A DNA stretch of 59,606 nucleotides. Origin: Paenibacillus campinasensis. GTDB lineage: Bacteria > Bacillota > Bacilli > Paenibacillales > Paenibacillaceae. Positions 1 through 10,482 of the stretch are shown piece by piece. The notes under the pieces were generated by a model that was not told the DNA's origin, did not search any database, and saw only the letters and a list, made by a program, of their open reading frames with translations. How positions within the stretch are numbered: position 1 is the first letter of the stretch; each line of letters starts with the position of its first letter. The DNA is taken from NCBI RefSeq assembly GCF_002272015.1, contig NZ_NPBY01000001.1, positions 1 through 59,606 of the forward strand. The letters run 5' to 3'. The position numbers and the translations under genes are program-made.

Positions 1-17
1 TTTTAAGTTGCGAATGA

Positions 18-46
18 TTGACTTCACCCTATTATGTGCTTATAAT
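18..46 (+). promoter_or_regulatory. Sigma-A promoter of the tRNA-Pro gene
   Basis: A TTGACT -35 box (18-23) and a perfect TATAAT -10 box (41-46) are separated by exactly 17 bp. The expected start site lies about 40 bp upstream of the mature tRNA 5' end, so this promoter should drive the tRNA on its own. Confidence 0.8.
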
Positions 47-91
47 GAATTTCGTGACTTCTGGAATCTAGCATTCTCTCATCTATTTTAT

Positions 92-165
92 CGGGACGTA
101 GCTCAGCTTGGTAGAGCACCTGGTTTGGGACCAGGGGGTCGCATGTTCAAATCGTGTCGTCCCGA
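92..165 (+). tRNA. tRNA-Pro (anticodon TGG)
   Basis: The 74-nt cloverleaf is complete without an encoded CCA tail. The acceptor stem pairs CGGGACG (92-98) with CGTCCCG (158-164), followed by A as discriminator base. The D arm is GCTC/GAGC, the anticodon stem is CCTGG/CCAGG around loop TTTGGGA, and the T loop is TTCAAAT. Loop positions 34-36 read TGG, which decodes proline CCN codons. It is a single gene with its own promoter and terminator. Confidence 0.96.
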
Positions 166-170
166 TTCAT

Positions 171-217
171 CGAAAGCCGTTTGCCCAAGTTCATTGGGAA
201 ACGGTTTTCTTTTTTTG
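171..217 (+). terminator. Intrinsic terminator after tRNA-Pro
   Basis: CCGTTT-G-CCC pairs with GGG-AAACGG across a short loop, with one bulge, and is followed by TTTTCTTTTTTT. It lies 6 nt after the tRNA 3' end. Confidence 0.85.
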
Positions 218-246
218 CTGCAATGGACTGAAAGGTGGAATCTGCT

Positions 247-276
247 GAATATTTTAAGAACTGCCAGGCCACAATA
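247..276 (+). promoter_or_regulatory. Candidate forespore (sigma-G/F type) promoter of bofC
   Basis: GAATA (247-251) fits the sigma-G -35 consensus GHATR. After exactly 18 bp, CACAATA (270-276) differs from the -10 consensus CATNHTA at one base. It lies 30 bp upstream of the bofC start. B. subtilis bofC is expressed in the forespore, so the match is biologically sensible, but short motifs like this can arise by chance. Confidence 0.5.
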
Positions 277-305
277 TGAAAAACATCGGATAGAAGGGGA
301 TAACC

Positions 306-1022
306 TTGAGTGTTTTTCGTATTAAAAAGCTGTTTAGAAAACGTTGGAGACGCTGGAGAAGAGCGATCTGGACATGTCTGATCCTCTTGCTCTTCGGTGT
401 GGCGGCATGGTCTGGGCAGAATCTTCAAGAGCAGATGACCAATCTACTCACGGAATTTCGTGCGGAAGGTCCGCTTGCAATCGAAACTTTACATGTTCTG
501 CAAAGTGAGGAAGAACAACAGCATAAGGCAGAGCTTGACGAAAAGCAACGGGAATTTATGCAGCAGCTTAATGAATCTAAAGTGAAACGTCAGGTACATC
601 TGAAGACCACATACGTTTGCGGTGTGGAAGAGCAAAAACTAGGCCGTTTGAATGCGGACAGCATTTACGAACTGTTAAATAAAAATCCGCAATGGCAGGG
701 GCGGATCAATGATGATGGCGAAGTGTGGCTGGAGCGCAGCATTTCGGACCTCTCGCCGGAATGCAAAAGGCAGGCTTACATGAGTGTCGATGCCAATGGG
801 AATCTAACGCTGTTTGACGGGCCGCCAGAGGAGGAGAAGGTGCTCCGCACCTTTTTTCAATTGGATATCGGTTCGATGGAGTCCTCGCTTCCGAAAGGGG
901 TCATCAAGCAGCTTGAGGAAGGCATCCGTATTCAAGACATTGATGAGTATAACAGCGTGCTGTCCACCTTCAGCGATTATGCGCGCGATCAGGCCGAAAA
1001 TGTGATGAGCCCTGCACCATAG
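306..1022 (+). CDS. bofC: BofC, forespore regulator of the sigma-K checkpoint
   Basis: This 238-aa protein has a very basic N terminus rich in Arg and Lys, one membrane-spanning or signal segment at about residues 22-38, and then an exported domain. The C-terminal half (about 103-230) has the BofC C-terminal domain pattern, with the segment around VCGVEEQKLG, an ECKRQAYMSV strand and a final helical region. In B. subtilis, BofC is secreted from the forespore into the intermembrane space and restrains SpoIVB signalling to pro-sigma-K processing. The start is TTG at 306; an AAGGGGATAACC stretch just upstream serves as binding site. bofC next to ruv genes is the conserved Bacillales order. Own promoter and terminator suggest a monocistronic unit. 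Confidence 0.88.
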   Translation: MSVFRIKKLFRKRWRRWRRAIWTCLILLLFGVAAWSGQNLQEQMTNLLTEFRAEGPLAIETLHVLQSEEEQQHKAELDEKQREFMQQLNESKVKRQVHLKTTYVCGVEEQKLGRLNADSIYELLNKNPQWQGRINDDGEVWLERSISDLSPECKRQAYMSVDANGNLTLFDGPPEEEKVLRTFFQLDIGSMESSLPKGVIKQLEEGIRIQDIDEYNSVLSTFSDYARDQAENVMSPAP

Positions 1023-1040
1023 CGCGGATGGGTTTCGCAA

Positions 1041-1069
1041 AGCCCGGGAATGTTCCCGGGCTTTTTTTG
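1041..1069 (+). terminator. Intrinsic terminator after bofC
   Basis: AGCCCGGGAA-TG-TTCCCGGGCT forms a GC-rich perfect hairpin followed by seven T residues. Confidence 0.93.
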
Positions 1070-1187
1070 TGCGTTCGGGGAATGTGCGCTGTTTGCCGAT
1101 CGTTAAAAGTTTTTCCTCAACGAACAGCCAATCTTTTGTTATAATGGGAGGACGAATACATATGTTCGCTTCAGAGGAGAGGTTGGT

Positions 1188-1691
1188 TTGCGTATATTAG
1201 GCATTGATCCGGGGCTGGCTATTGTCGGTTTCGGTCTTGTAGATAAAGTCGGGAGCAAAGTGACGCCGGTACAGTATGGAAGTATTCAGACGGAGGCGCA
1301 CACGCCGGAAGAGGAGCGGTTGCAGCTCATCTATGAAGGGATGCTCCAGTTGATTGAGAAGTATGAACCTGAGGCGGTGGCGTTTGAGAAGCTGTTTTTT
1401 AACCGCAATGTCACGACGGCCATGGCAGTATCTCAGGCTCGGGGCGTCCTCATTCTTGCTGCTGTCCAGAAGGGATTGCCTGTGGCCGAGTATACCCCGA
1501 TGCAGGTCAAGCAGGCGATTGTAGGCTATGGTAAAGCCGAGAAGAAGCAGGTGCAGGAGATGGTGCGGATGTTCCTGAAGCTGCAAAGTGTTCCAAAGCC
1601 GGATGATGTGGCGGACGCGCTTGCTGTTGCGATCTGCCATGCCCATTCCTACACGCTCAATTCCAAGTTAAATGAGGTATTGCGAAAATGA
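1188..1691 (+). CDS. ruvC: RuvC, Holliday junction resolvase
   Basis: RuvC is the dimeric endonuclease that cuts Holliday junctions symmetrically after RuvAB branch migration. The 167 residues are full length. The expected acidic catalytic set is visible: D7 in GIDPGL, E67 in FEKLFF, and D140 and D143 in the C-terminal DDVADALAVAICH motif. The start is TTG at 1188 behind AGAGGAGAGG. A perfect TATAAT (1140-1145) upstream is a likely -10, with a weak -35. The stop codon overlaps the ruvA start, so the two are translationally coupled. B. subtilis lacks ruvC and uses RecU instead, so its presence here helps place the organism in the Paenibacillus side of Bacillales. Confidence 0.96.
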   Translation: MRILGIDPGLAIVGFGLVDKVGSKVTPVQYGSIQTEAHTPEEERLQLIYEGMLQLIEKYEPEAVAFEKLFFNRNVTTAMAVSQARGVLILAAVQKGLPVAEYTPMQVKQAIVGYGKAEKKQVQEMVRMFLKLQSVPKPDDVADALAVAICHAHSYTLNSKLNEVLRK

Positions 1692-2302
1692 TGGATTACT
1701 TGCGAGGCCAGGTGGCCTATTTGGAAAGTGAATATATTGTGGTTGATGTGCAGGGGATCGGTTATCAGGTGTTTTGTCCGAATCCTTATGCTTTTGCCAA
1801 AACCGAAGGGACTGTAACGGTCTACACCCATCAGCATGTTCGTGAGGACGCCATCTTGCTGTTCGGGTTTCCAACACGGGAAGAGCAGAAGCTGTTTCGA
1901 AAGCTGATCGAGGTATCCGGCATCGGTCCGCGCGTAGCGCTCGGCATATTGGGCGGCGGTTCACCGGATCATGTGGTATCTGCTATTTATCAAGAAAATA
2001 TATCATTTCTTGTTAAGCTGCCGGGGATTGGTAAGAAAACGGCGCAGCGCATGATTTTGGATTTGAAGGACAAGCTGGAGGGTTTCGGAAATGCGGCATT
2101 TACAACGGGTCTGTTTGCGCCACAGGAAATGCAGCCTGAAGACAGCTCAGCCTGGATGGAGGCCCGTGAAGGTCTGAAGGCGCTGGGCTATACGGACGGA
2201 GAGCTGGACAAGGTGTGGCTATCCATCAAGGACTCCGCAGGCATGAACGACTCTGTGGACGTGCTGATGAAGCGGGCGCTTCAGCTGTTGTATGCCGGCT
2301 AA
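1688..2302 (+). CDS. ruvA: RuvA, Holliday junction DNA-binding subunit
   Basis: RuvA forms the tetramer that holds the four-way junction and loads the RuvB motors. The 204-aa length is typical. The N-terminal OB-fold domain (about 1-62) begins with DYLRGQVAYLES. Two helix-hairpin-helix elements follow, seen as VSGIGPRVALGIL and LPGIGKKTAQRMI. The C-terminal RuvB-binding domain (about 155-204) contains EGLKALGYTDGEL. Starts at 1688 (ATGA overlap with ruvC) or at the next ATG, 1691, are both possible. It sits between ruvC and ruvB in one operon. Confidence 0.97.
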   Translation: MMDYLRGQVAYLESEYIVVDVQGIGYQVFCPNPYAFAKTEGTVTVYTHQHVREDAILLFGFPTREEQKLFRKLIEVSGIGPRVALGILGGGSPDHVVSAIYQENISFLVKLPGIGKKTAQRMILDLKDKLEGFGNAAFTTGLFAPQEMQPEDSSAWMEAREGLKALGYTDGELDKVWLSIKDSAGMNDSVDVLMKRALQLLYAG

Positions 2303-2329
2303 CTGGCCCGGCAGGAAGGAGCTTAACAG

Positions 2330-3337
2330 ATGGATGATCGAATTATTACCGCCAATTTAATGATGGAGGACCAAGCGGTGGAGCTTAGCCTTCGTCCCCG
2401 TTATTTGGCTGAATACATTGGACAGAACCAGGTCAAGGAGAACCTCAAAATTTATATTGAAGCGGCCAAAATGCGCAAGGAGGCACTCGATCATGTGCTG
2501 CTCTACGGACCGCCTGGTCTCGGGAAAACGACGCTGGCTAACATCATCGCCAACGAACTGGGCGTTAGTCTGCGCACCACGTCCGGACCGGCCATTGAGC
2601 GGCCAGGCGATCTCGCTGCCCTGCTGACGAATCTGCAGGAGGGAGACGTGCTGTTTATCGATGAGATTCACCGCCTTCACCGCACGGTGGAGGAGGTTAT
2701 GTATCCCGCGATGGAGGATTTTGCGCTGGATATTATGATTGGCAAAGGCCCGAGCGCCCGTTCCGTGCGTCTTGACCTTCCGCCATTTACATTGATCGGG
2801 GCGACAACAAGAGCGGGGCTGCTTTCTGCTCCATTGAGGGACCGCTTTGGCGTTGTCAGCCGGCTTGAATTTTATTCGGTCGATGAGCTCAGTTATATTG
2901 TTTCCCGGGGCGCGGACATTCTGGGCATTGAGATTCTGGGCGATGCTGCAACCGAGATTGCTTTAAGATCCCGGGGAACTCCGCGTATCGCCAACCGATT
3001 GCTGAAGAGGGTGCGCGATTATGCCCAGGTGCGAGGCGACGGCATGATCACGCCGGATATTGCACAGGAATCGCTCAAGATGCTCCAGGTGGACCCGAGG
3101 GGGCTCGATCTGATTGACCATAAAATGCTGAACGCCATGATTCACAGCTTTCGCGGGGGACCGGTCGGTCTAGATACGATTGCGGCAACCATTGGTGAGG
3201 AAAGCCAGACGATTGAGGACGTATATGAGCCGTACCTGCTCCAGATCGGGTTTCTTCAGCGGACGCCGCGCGGCCGCGTAGTGACTCCTCAAGCTTACCA
3301 GCACTTAGGTGTGCCAATGCCGGAGGATCGGCGATAA
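2330..3337 (+). CDS. ruvB: RuvB, Holliday junction branch-migration ATPase
   Basis: RuvB is the hexameric AAA+ motor that pumps DNA through the RuvA-bound junction. The 335-aa protein has Walker [10 protein letters not shown] near residue 60, Walker [10 protein letters not shown], sensor 1 in IGATTRAG, and the arginine-finger region at APLRDRFG. A winged-helix C terminus includes [10 protein letters not shown]. The start ATG at 2330 is preceded by GGAAGGAGC. It is 27 bp downstream of ruvA and last in the ruvCAB operon. Confidence 0.98.
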   Translation: MDDRIITANLMMEDQAVELSLRPRYLAEYIGQNQVKENLKIYIEAAKMRKEALDHVLLYGPPGLGKTTLANIIANELGVSLRTTSGPAIERPGDLAALLTNLQEGDVLFIDEIHRLHRTVEEVMYPAMEDFALDIMIGKGPSARSVRLDLPPFTLIGATTRAGLLSAPLRDRFGVVSRLEFYSVDELSYIVSRGADILGIEILGDAATEIALRSRGTPRIANRLLKRVRDYAQVRGDGMITPDIAQESLKMLQVDPRGLDLIDHKMLNAMIHSFRGGPVGLDTIAATIGEESQTIEDVYEPYLLQIGFLQRTPRGRVVTPQAYQHLGVPMPEDRR

Positions 3338-3428
3338 TGCATCTTTTACGTCCCTGCTGAATTCGATTGTTATGCGTAACACGAACGTCATCATACGTAC
3401 ACGGATATAGGGTCAGGAGGAGAAATAA

Positions 3429-5519
3429 ATGAAACGAAATTGGAAACAAGCACTGGGATGGTGCGTTAAAGGATTGCTGGCCTTAACCCTGGTAGGAGGG
3501 GTATGGCAGAGCCCGGCAGCTGATGCGGCCGGAACGGATTCCATTCGAGTGGCGATGTTTTTGGATCTTGGCAGCACTTATCGCTCAACAACGAATGCTG
3601 TGACTTTAGTGCCGGAGACAGCCATGACGGCTTCTATCAAAGCTTCAGGCGGACAAGAACTGGCGCTTCTGCCTGCGGGAAGACAGGCGCGCTTCAGCAT
3701 TGACGGATTTAGAGTCAAGGTGCTGGAGACGGCGGATTGGCGAGTGGCTTCGGAGGCAGCCAAGAAGCTGCAGGGAACGAATGATAAGCCGCTGCTCTAT
3801 GTAGACAGCACAAGCGCAGGGCGGGTGTATCAGCTCTATACTGGTATGTACGCCAGCGAGCAGGCAGCAAGAGATGCCGCTTCAAGGGTGGCACAGACGG
3901 CGGCCGCGTATTTGAACGGGCAAAATCCGATGGTGAAGGGTGGACTTCATTTGACGGCAGGCCAGTTCAGTTCTGCAGCCGAGGCGGATGCTGTCCGTCT
4001 TGCATATCGAGATGCGGGACTCGAAGCCTTCACAGTGATTGTGCCGGTGGGAGCCGGGAAGGCTTATGAGGTATGGGTTGGTGAAGCTGCGAACCAGGCG
4101 GACTTGGCTGCTGTTCAGAGCGAAGCAGGCAGAGCGTCTTCTGCAGCTTTGCAGGCCGTACGTGCCGGAACGCATGGACTGATCCTGAGACAGGATGCTT
4201 CGCTTAATCTGGACAGTCTTCAACTGGTTGAACACTACACCCTCGCCGGAGACGGCCAGCTGTGGATACAAGGCAACGCAGGGTCACGCACGCAGGTGAA
4301 GGAACGCTCTGAACGCACTTACCGGGGGGCCGTCGAGATTGGCAGCCATAACGGTCAACTGTACCTGGTAAACGAGCTTCCGCTGCAGGAGTATCTATAC
4401 TCTGTCGTCGGCGCAGAGGTGCCTTCGTCATGGGGAGCAGAGGCTCTAAAGGCCCAGGCCGTCGCTGCCCGGAGCTATGCGCTATTCCAAGGGAACAAGT
4501 TTCAAGTTGCGAATGTGGTAGATACTACCCTAAGCCAGGCCTATTATGGAACCTCCTATGAGTATCCGTCGATCATTCAGGCGGTTGACGCCACTGCGGG
4601 CGAAGTGCTGCTGAGCAATGGGAGACTGGTGGAAGCCGTATTCTCCTCCAACAGCGGCGGCATGAGTGCCGATCCGCTGGAAGTATGGGGGAATGCCAAT
4701 CCTACATTCGGTGCGGTAGAAAGTCCGGGAGATGCTTCAGCGCAGGCTGAGCTGCATTCCTGGTACCATGTCGTGCTTCCGAGCGGGATCACCGGATATG
4801 TGCGGGAAGATAACGTTAAGCTGACCGGCAACACTACGCTAGCCGGGCTTCCTTACATGACGGTAACCGCGAATAATACGAATGTTCGCCCACTGCCCTT
4901 GATTCAATCGAGTGCTGAGCCTGTTGCCCGGTTGAATCCGGGAGACACCGCTGTCGTGCTGGAGCTTGTGGCGGAGTCTAACAGTTATGAATGGATTCGA
5001 GGTCCCTTTACTTCGGAGCAGTTGGTATCTTCCTTGAATGGAAGGGTGACCGGTTCGCTTCCGGCCAGCATCACATCTCTTGAGGTTGTCGAGCGTGGCC
5101 CTTCCGGCCGGGTGTTAAAGGTCAGAGCCAACGGCCAGCTGCTGGAAGTTAGATATCCGGATCTATATCGCTCGGCACTGAACGGCTTGCCAAGCACGAT
5201 GTTTGATATTGAGCCGACAGGAAGCTATACTGTATTGGGCGCAAATGGCGCGGCCACGACCGTTTCTGCCGGTCAGACTGTTTCGGTTATCTCCGCCAGC
5301 GGGACGGGGCCAGTCAGAGGAGCAGGGACGACGGTGCTGAATGGCGAAGGAAAGGCCCGCATCGTTGACAATACCCAGCGCTTTAAGTTTATTGGCAGAG
5401 GCAATGGGCACGGTCTAGGTTTATCCCAATGGGGCGCCAAGGGGATGGCTGACCAAGGGTATGATTATAAGCAGATACTGCAACACTATTACCGCAACGT
5501 AACTATTTCAAAGGAATGA
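3429..5519 (+). CDS. SpoIID/LytB-domain protein with SPOR-like repeats and an SH3b-like insertion
   Basis: This 696-aa exported protein has a signal peptide (about 1-34, ending ADAAG). Residues about 130-235 show three SPOR-like units, e.g. YQLYTGMYASEQAARDA and HLTAGQFSSAAEADAVRLAY. The SpoIID domain begins near 295; RTYRGAVEI, EYLYSVVGAEVPSSW and ALKAQAVAARSYAL are diagnostic, and the C-terminal end is FIGRGNGHGLGLSQWGAKGM (655-674). Between the two halves, residues about 440-525 look like SH3b sequence (GYVREDNVKL; NVRPLPL; LNPGDTAVVLEL). SpoIID-type proteins are lytic transglycosylases that cleave denuded peptidoglycan during engulfment. The position between ruvB and queA, and the size, differ from classical spoIID, so I call it a family member rather than SpoIID itself. 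Start ATG follows GGAGGAGAAATAA. Confidence 0.88.
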   Translation: MKRNWKQALGWCVKGLLALTLVGGVWQSPAADAAGTDSIRVAMFLDLGSTYRSTTNAVTLVPETAMTASIKASGGQELALLPAGRQARFSIDGFRVKVLETADWRVASEAAKKLQGTNDKPLLYVDSTSAGRVYQLYTGMYASEQAARDAASRVAQTAAAYLNGQNPMVKGGLHLTAGQFSSAAEADAVRLAYRDAGLEAFTVIVPVGAGKAYEVWVGEAANQADLAAVQSEAGRASSAALQAVRAGTHGLILRQDASLNLDSLQLVEHYTLAGDGQLWIQGNAGSRTQVKERSERTYRGAVEIGSHNGQLYLVNELPLQEYLYSVVGAEVPSSWGAEALKAQAVAARSYALFQGNKFQVANVVDTTLSQAYYGTSYEYPSIIQAVDATAGEVLLSNGRLVEAVFSSNSGGMSADPLEVWGNANPTFGAVESPGDASAQAELHSWYHVVLPSGITGYVREDNVKLTGNTTLAGLPYMTVTANNTNVRPLPLIQSSAEPVARLNPGDTAVVLELVAESNSYEWIRGPFTSEQLVSSLNGRVTGSLPASITSLEVVERGPSGRVLKVRANGQLLEVRYPDLYRSALNGLPSTMFDIEPTGSYTVLGANGAATTVSAGQTVSVISASGTGPVRGAGTTVLNGEGKARIVDNTQRFKFIGRGNGHGLGLSQWGAKGMADQGYDYKQILQHYYRNVTISKE

Positions 5520-5525
5520 CTTCGA

Positions 5526-7717
<2,192 letters not shown>

Positions 7718-7761
7718 TGGTGCATGGTATGCACTAGGGGGTTATGAAAGGAGGGAAAGAT

Positions 7762-8061
7762 ATGTTTGAACTTGCAGGAGAGGCAGCACCGGGTGGAAGC
7801 ATCCTTGGGATGATCCTTCCGTTCGTCTTGATGTTTGTTGTGTTTTATTTTCTGCTTATTCGTCCACAGCAGAAGAAACAGAAGGCTCGTACGGCGATGC
7901 TGAGTGCCCTGAAAAAAGGGGACAAGGTCGTGACGATTGGAGGCCTTCACGGTACGATTGTGGAAATTACCGATGATATTGTGGTATTGAAAGTAAACGA
8001 TGTCACAAAGCTGACGTTTGACCGCAACTCGATCAGCCATAGTGTCGGCTCTGATACATAA
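7762..8061 (+). CDS. yajC: YajC, Sec translocase accessory subunit
   Basis: This 99-aa membrane protein has one N-terminal transmembrane segment (about 14-34), followed by a conserved IRPQQKKQK stretch and the cytoplasmic domain with KKGDKVVTIGGLHG. YajC associates with SecDF and YidC in protein export. ATG 7762 is preceded by AAAGGAGGG at 7747-7755; an upstream in-frame ATG at 7744 lacks a site. It closes the queA-tgt-yajC group. SecD and SecF lie 4.6 kb downstream in this genome. Confidence 0.95.
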   Translation: MFELAGEAAPGGSILGMILPFVLMFVVFYFLLIRPQQKKQKARTAMLSALKKGDKVVTIGGLHGTIVEITDDIVVLKVNDVTKLTFDRNSISHSVGSDT

Positions 8062-8095
8062 TCTGCGCTGCACATTATGTGGCGGTTTATAACAA

Positions 8096-8137
8096 AACAA
8101 AGACCGGTTCCTATATGGAATCGGTCTTTGTTTGTTT
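8096..8137. terminator. Bidirectional intrinsic terminator between yajC and the PAP2 gene
   Basis: AACAAAGACCGGTTCC pairs with GGAATCGGTCTTTGTT around a TATAT loop. The hairpin is flanked by A/T-rich runs on both sides, so it can serve yajC (plus) and the convergent PAP2 gene (minus). Confidence 0.9.
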
Positions 8138-8170
8138 ACGTGTGCATAATGCCCGCATCCAAGTAACATA

Positions 8171-8995
8171 CTAGAAATTCATAGCTGGAGCAGCCGCTGT
8201 TTTCCGCATGGTCAGTTCCCCGAAGTAGACACCAAGCGATGCAGCCATCACCCCAAGCATTGTTCCCGCGATCATGTCTGTCAGCCAGTGAATGCCCAAA
8301 TAGAAAATACTGAACACAATAATCGCTGCGCTGATGCTGGTGATCAGCATCCAAATCTTATTTCCCGACCGAGCAGCCAGTACCGCCATCGTAATGGACA
8401 AGGAGGTATGTAGGCTTGGAAAGCAGTTGTCGAGTCCAGACAAAGGCCGGTATACGGCTTCAAAATCAGGGAATGCTTCCAGCATGAAAAAGGAAACCCC
8501 AGCAGGCTCGAAGTTCCATGTCTCGTGAACAGGGAAAAACAGATAGAATGGCATCGCCACCACATAATTGATTAAAACAGCATAGCCTGTGGCATAAGCG
8601 AACTGATGATTTCGCTGGAACAGATACACACCGAAAGAACCGATAATAAGCGCCTGAAATACGGTGATGTAAAAGTAGACCAGCACTGGCGTCAGCCAGG
8701 GAGCATGAAAGAGATGCTGAACCGACTGAACAAACGCCCCTTCAAGCTGAAATACCCAAGGAGTAAAGTCCAGCCTGCTGGCTACCAACAAAGCCTCCAG
8801 CTGCTGTTCCAAATAGTTCAACAGGAAAATCGAGACCAGTGCTGCAAGCAGGAGCAAATATCGCATGGAAGAGAACAACTCGCGTGCAATGCCCAGAAAC
8901 ACGTAAACCGGATTTCGCTGTGTACCCATCCAGAGCAGAAGTACAACATTGATGGATGTGAGTAACGCAATGGCAGTCATAGATTGATACAGCAA
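8171..8995 (-). CDS. PAP2-family membrane phosphatase/transferase (Aur1/Ipt1-like)
   Basis: This multi-pass membrane protein carries the PAP2 catalytic motifs: CFPSLHTSLS (the PSxHTS form typical of Aur1/inositol-phosphoryl-transferase-like members rather than PSGH) and GIHWLTDMIAGT with the second catalytic His and Asp. The likely reaction is hydrolysis or transfer of a lipid phosphate head group at the membrane surface; the substrate is unknown. The reading frame extends upstream to TTG 9064, but the best start is TTG 8995, about 9 nt after AAAGGA; no binding site precedes 9064. It lies downstream of the TIGR04086 gene on the same strand and is probably co-transcribed. It is absent from the equivalent B. 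subtilis locus. Confidence 0.82.
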   Translation of the reverse strand: MLYQSMTAIALLTSINVVLLLWMGTQRNPVYVFLGIARELFSSMRYLLLLAALVSIFLLNYLEQQLEALLVASRLDFTPWVFQLEGAFVQSVQHLFHAPWLTPVLVYFYITVFQALIIGSFGVYLFQRNHQFAYATGYAVLINYVVAMPFYLFFPVHETWNFEPAGVSFFMLEAFPDFEAVYRPLSGLDNCFPSLHTSLSITMAVLAARSGNKIWMLITSISAAIIVFSIFYLGIHWLTDMIAGTMLGVMAASLGVYFGELTMRKTAAAPAMNF

Positions 8996-9065
8996 TACAT
9001 CATTTCCTTTCTTCCCGAAAACACCAGAATAGTCTATCACAGGTTTCGGAAAGAATATTAACAAA

Positions 9066-9455
9066 TTATTTACTTAAATTAACACCAAACATTCCGCCGA
9101 TCGTTCCGGCAACAAAAACCGAAAGCAGCAATGTCAGATCGCCCAGGGAAATGGAGCTATTGAGGGCGAGGAAGCCTATGATCAGCAGCAGAATTCCATA
9201 CATGAGGCCTGTAAGGCATCCATAATACCAGCCTCTGCTGCCCGCACGCTTGCCGCTGACACAGCCACCGATAAAAGCAGCCACGGCATGTACAACAAAG
9301 GTGTAAAAAGACAGATCATCCTCTGCAAGTCCGCTGCCCCATAGCAGGAGGGATAGCACAAGCGCGCCAAGCAGCATCCACAAGTAGGAATGAAGCAGCC
9401 CTGACAGAATCGGATTGGTGATCCTGATCGTGAAAATGCGACGGATCGGTTCCAT
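9066..9455 (-). CDS. TIGR04086-family small membrane protein (YrzE-like)
   Basis: The 129-aa protein has four predicted transmembrane helices, with Gly-rich helices such as AAFIGGCVSGKRAGSRGW and a C-terminal AGTIGGMFGVN. It matches the TIGR04086 family, of unknown function, found next to yajC in many Bacillales. In B. subtilis the orthologue (yrzE) is on the same strand as yajC; here it is inverted, with the PAP2 gene downstream of it. The start ATG at 9455 is preceded by AAGGGGGCT. There is no catalytic motif to suggest an enzyme. Confidence 0.85.
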   Translation of the reverse strand: MEPIRRIFTIRITNPILSGLLHSYLWMLLGALVLSLLLWGSGLAEDDLSFYTFVVHAVAAFIGGCVSGKRAGSRGWYYGCLTGLMYGILLLIIGFLALNSSISLGDLTLLLSVFVAGTIGGMFGVNLSK

Positions 9456-9642
9456 GAATCAGCCCCCTTAACGAATCTTGATTACTACACATTGTATGGC
9501 CAAGCCTGTACAGATAGTACAAACAAAACAGGCTCTGCACATGAAAAAATACGTATCTGCTCCAGGATACAAACTCCCAGGATCTCTTGAATTGACAGCG
9601 GGTCCGTACAACGGATGAGTAGATCGACCAGGAGGAAAACCA

Positions 9643-10482
9643 ATGCCTTATATGCTTAATCTGATTTTGCGAACGATTCTGATGTATGCCGTTATTTTTG
9701 TTACGATGCGGATTATGGGAAAACGGGAAATCGGTAAACTGTCGATTTTTGATCTGGTTATCTCCATCATGATTGCCGAAATTGCGGTGTTTGTCCTGGA
9801 TGATGTGAATAAACCGATCTGGCATGGTCTGGCTCCTATCGCCGTGCTCGTGACGATTCAGGTAGGTCTGGCCTATTTCAGTCTGAAAAGTCGCAAGCTG
9901 AGAACATTTGTGGACGGAAGGCCGAGCATTATCGTCTCCAATGGTCAGCTGCACCGCCGGGAAATGGCCAGACTGCGATACAATCTGGACGATTTGATGC
10001 TGCAGTTGCGAGGAAAGGATATCGACAGCCTGGCAGACGTGGATTTTGCCATACTGGAAACATCGGGACAATTGACCGTCATCCGCAAGGACTCCGTGGA
10101 TAAGGACAAGACCTCCCGCTCGAGCGCCAGCTCAGACACAAGTTCCCGCGCTGGCTCTAACACCAATTCAAGTTCCGATTCTGAATCAGGCTCCAAGGAC
10201 AGTTCCCATTCCGGCGACAGCGAACCGAGCGGGTCTTCGTCGGTGATCAATACAGAAGAACCCATTGAAATCCCTTATGACTTGATGTCCACACAGGGAC
10301 TCCCCATTCCGTTAATTCTGGATGGTGAAGTGCAGGATGAGAACTTGAAGATTCTTAAGAAGTCGCGCTCCTGGTTGAAAGATCGAATCAGGGAGGGGGG
10401 CGCCGACAAGTTTGAGGACGTGTTCCTGTGCTCCGTTGACCATAAAGGGCAATTTTATATTGACCGCAAGAAAACGAATTAA
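9643..10482 (+). CDS. DUF421 (YetF/YrbG-type) membrane protein with a Ser-rich linker
   Basis: This 279-aa protein has three N-terminal membrane segments (about 5-22, 36-52, 62-80), including MRIMGKREIGKLSIFDLV, followed by the cytoplasmic YetF-like domain (DGRPSIIVSNGQL, MARLRYNLDDLMLQLR). Residues 151-200 are a low-complexity insert of mostly Ser with Asp, Gly and Thr; the domain then resumes with LPIPLILDGEVQDENL and a C-terminal strand. Family function is unresolved, though some members affect spore germination or membrane homeostasis. ATG 9643 follows a strong AGGAGGAAAACC. The gene corresponds to yrbG by position. Its stop overlaps the spoVB stop by 3 bp (convergent). Confidence 0.9.
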   Translation: MPYMLNLILRTILMYAVIFVTMRIMGKREIGKLSIFDLVISIMIAEIAVFVLDDVNKPIWHGLAPIAVLVTIQVGLAYFSLKSRKLRTFVDGRPSIIVSNGQLHRREMARLRYNLDDLMLQLRGKDIDSLADVDFAILETSGQLTVIRKDSVDKDKTSRSSASSDTSSRAGSNTNSSSDSESGSKDSSHSGDSEPSGSSSVINTEEPIEIPYDLMSTQGLPIPLILDGEVQDENLKILKKSRSWLKDRIREGGADKFEDVFLCSVDHKGQFYIDRKKTN

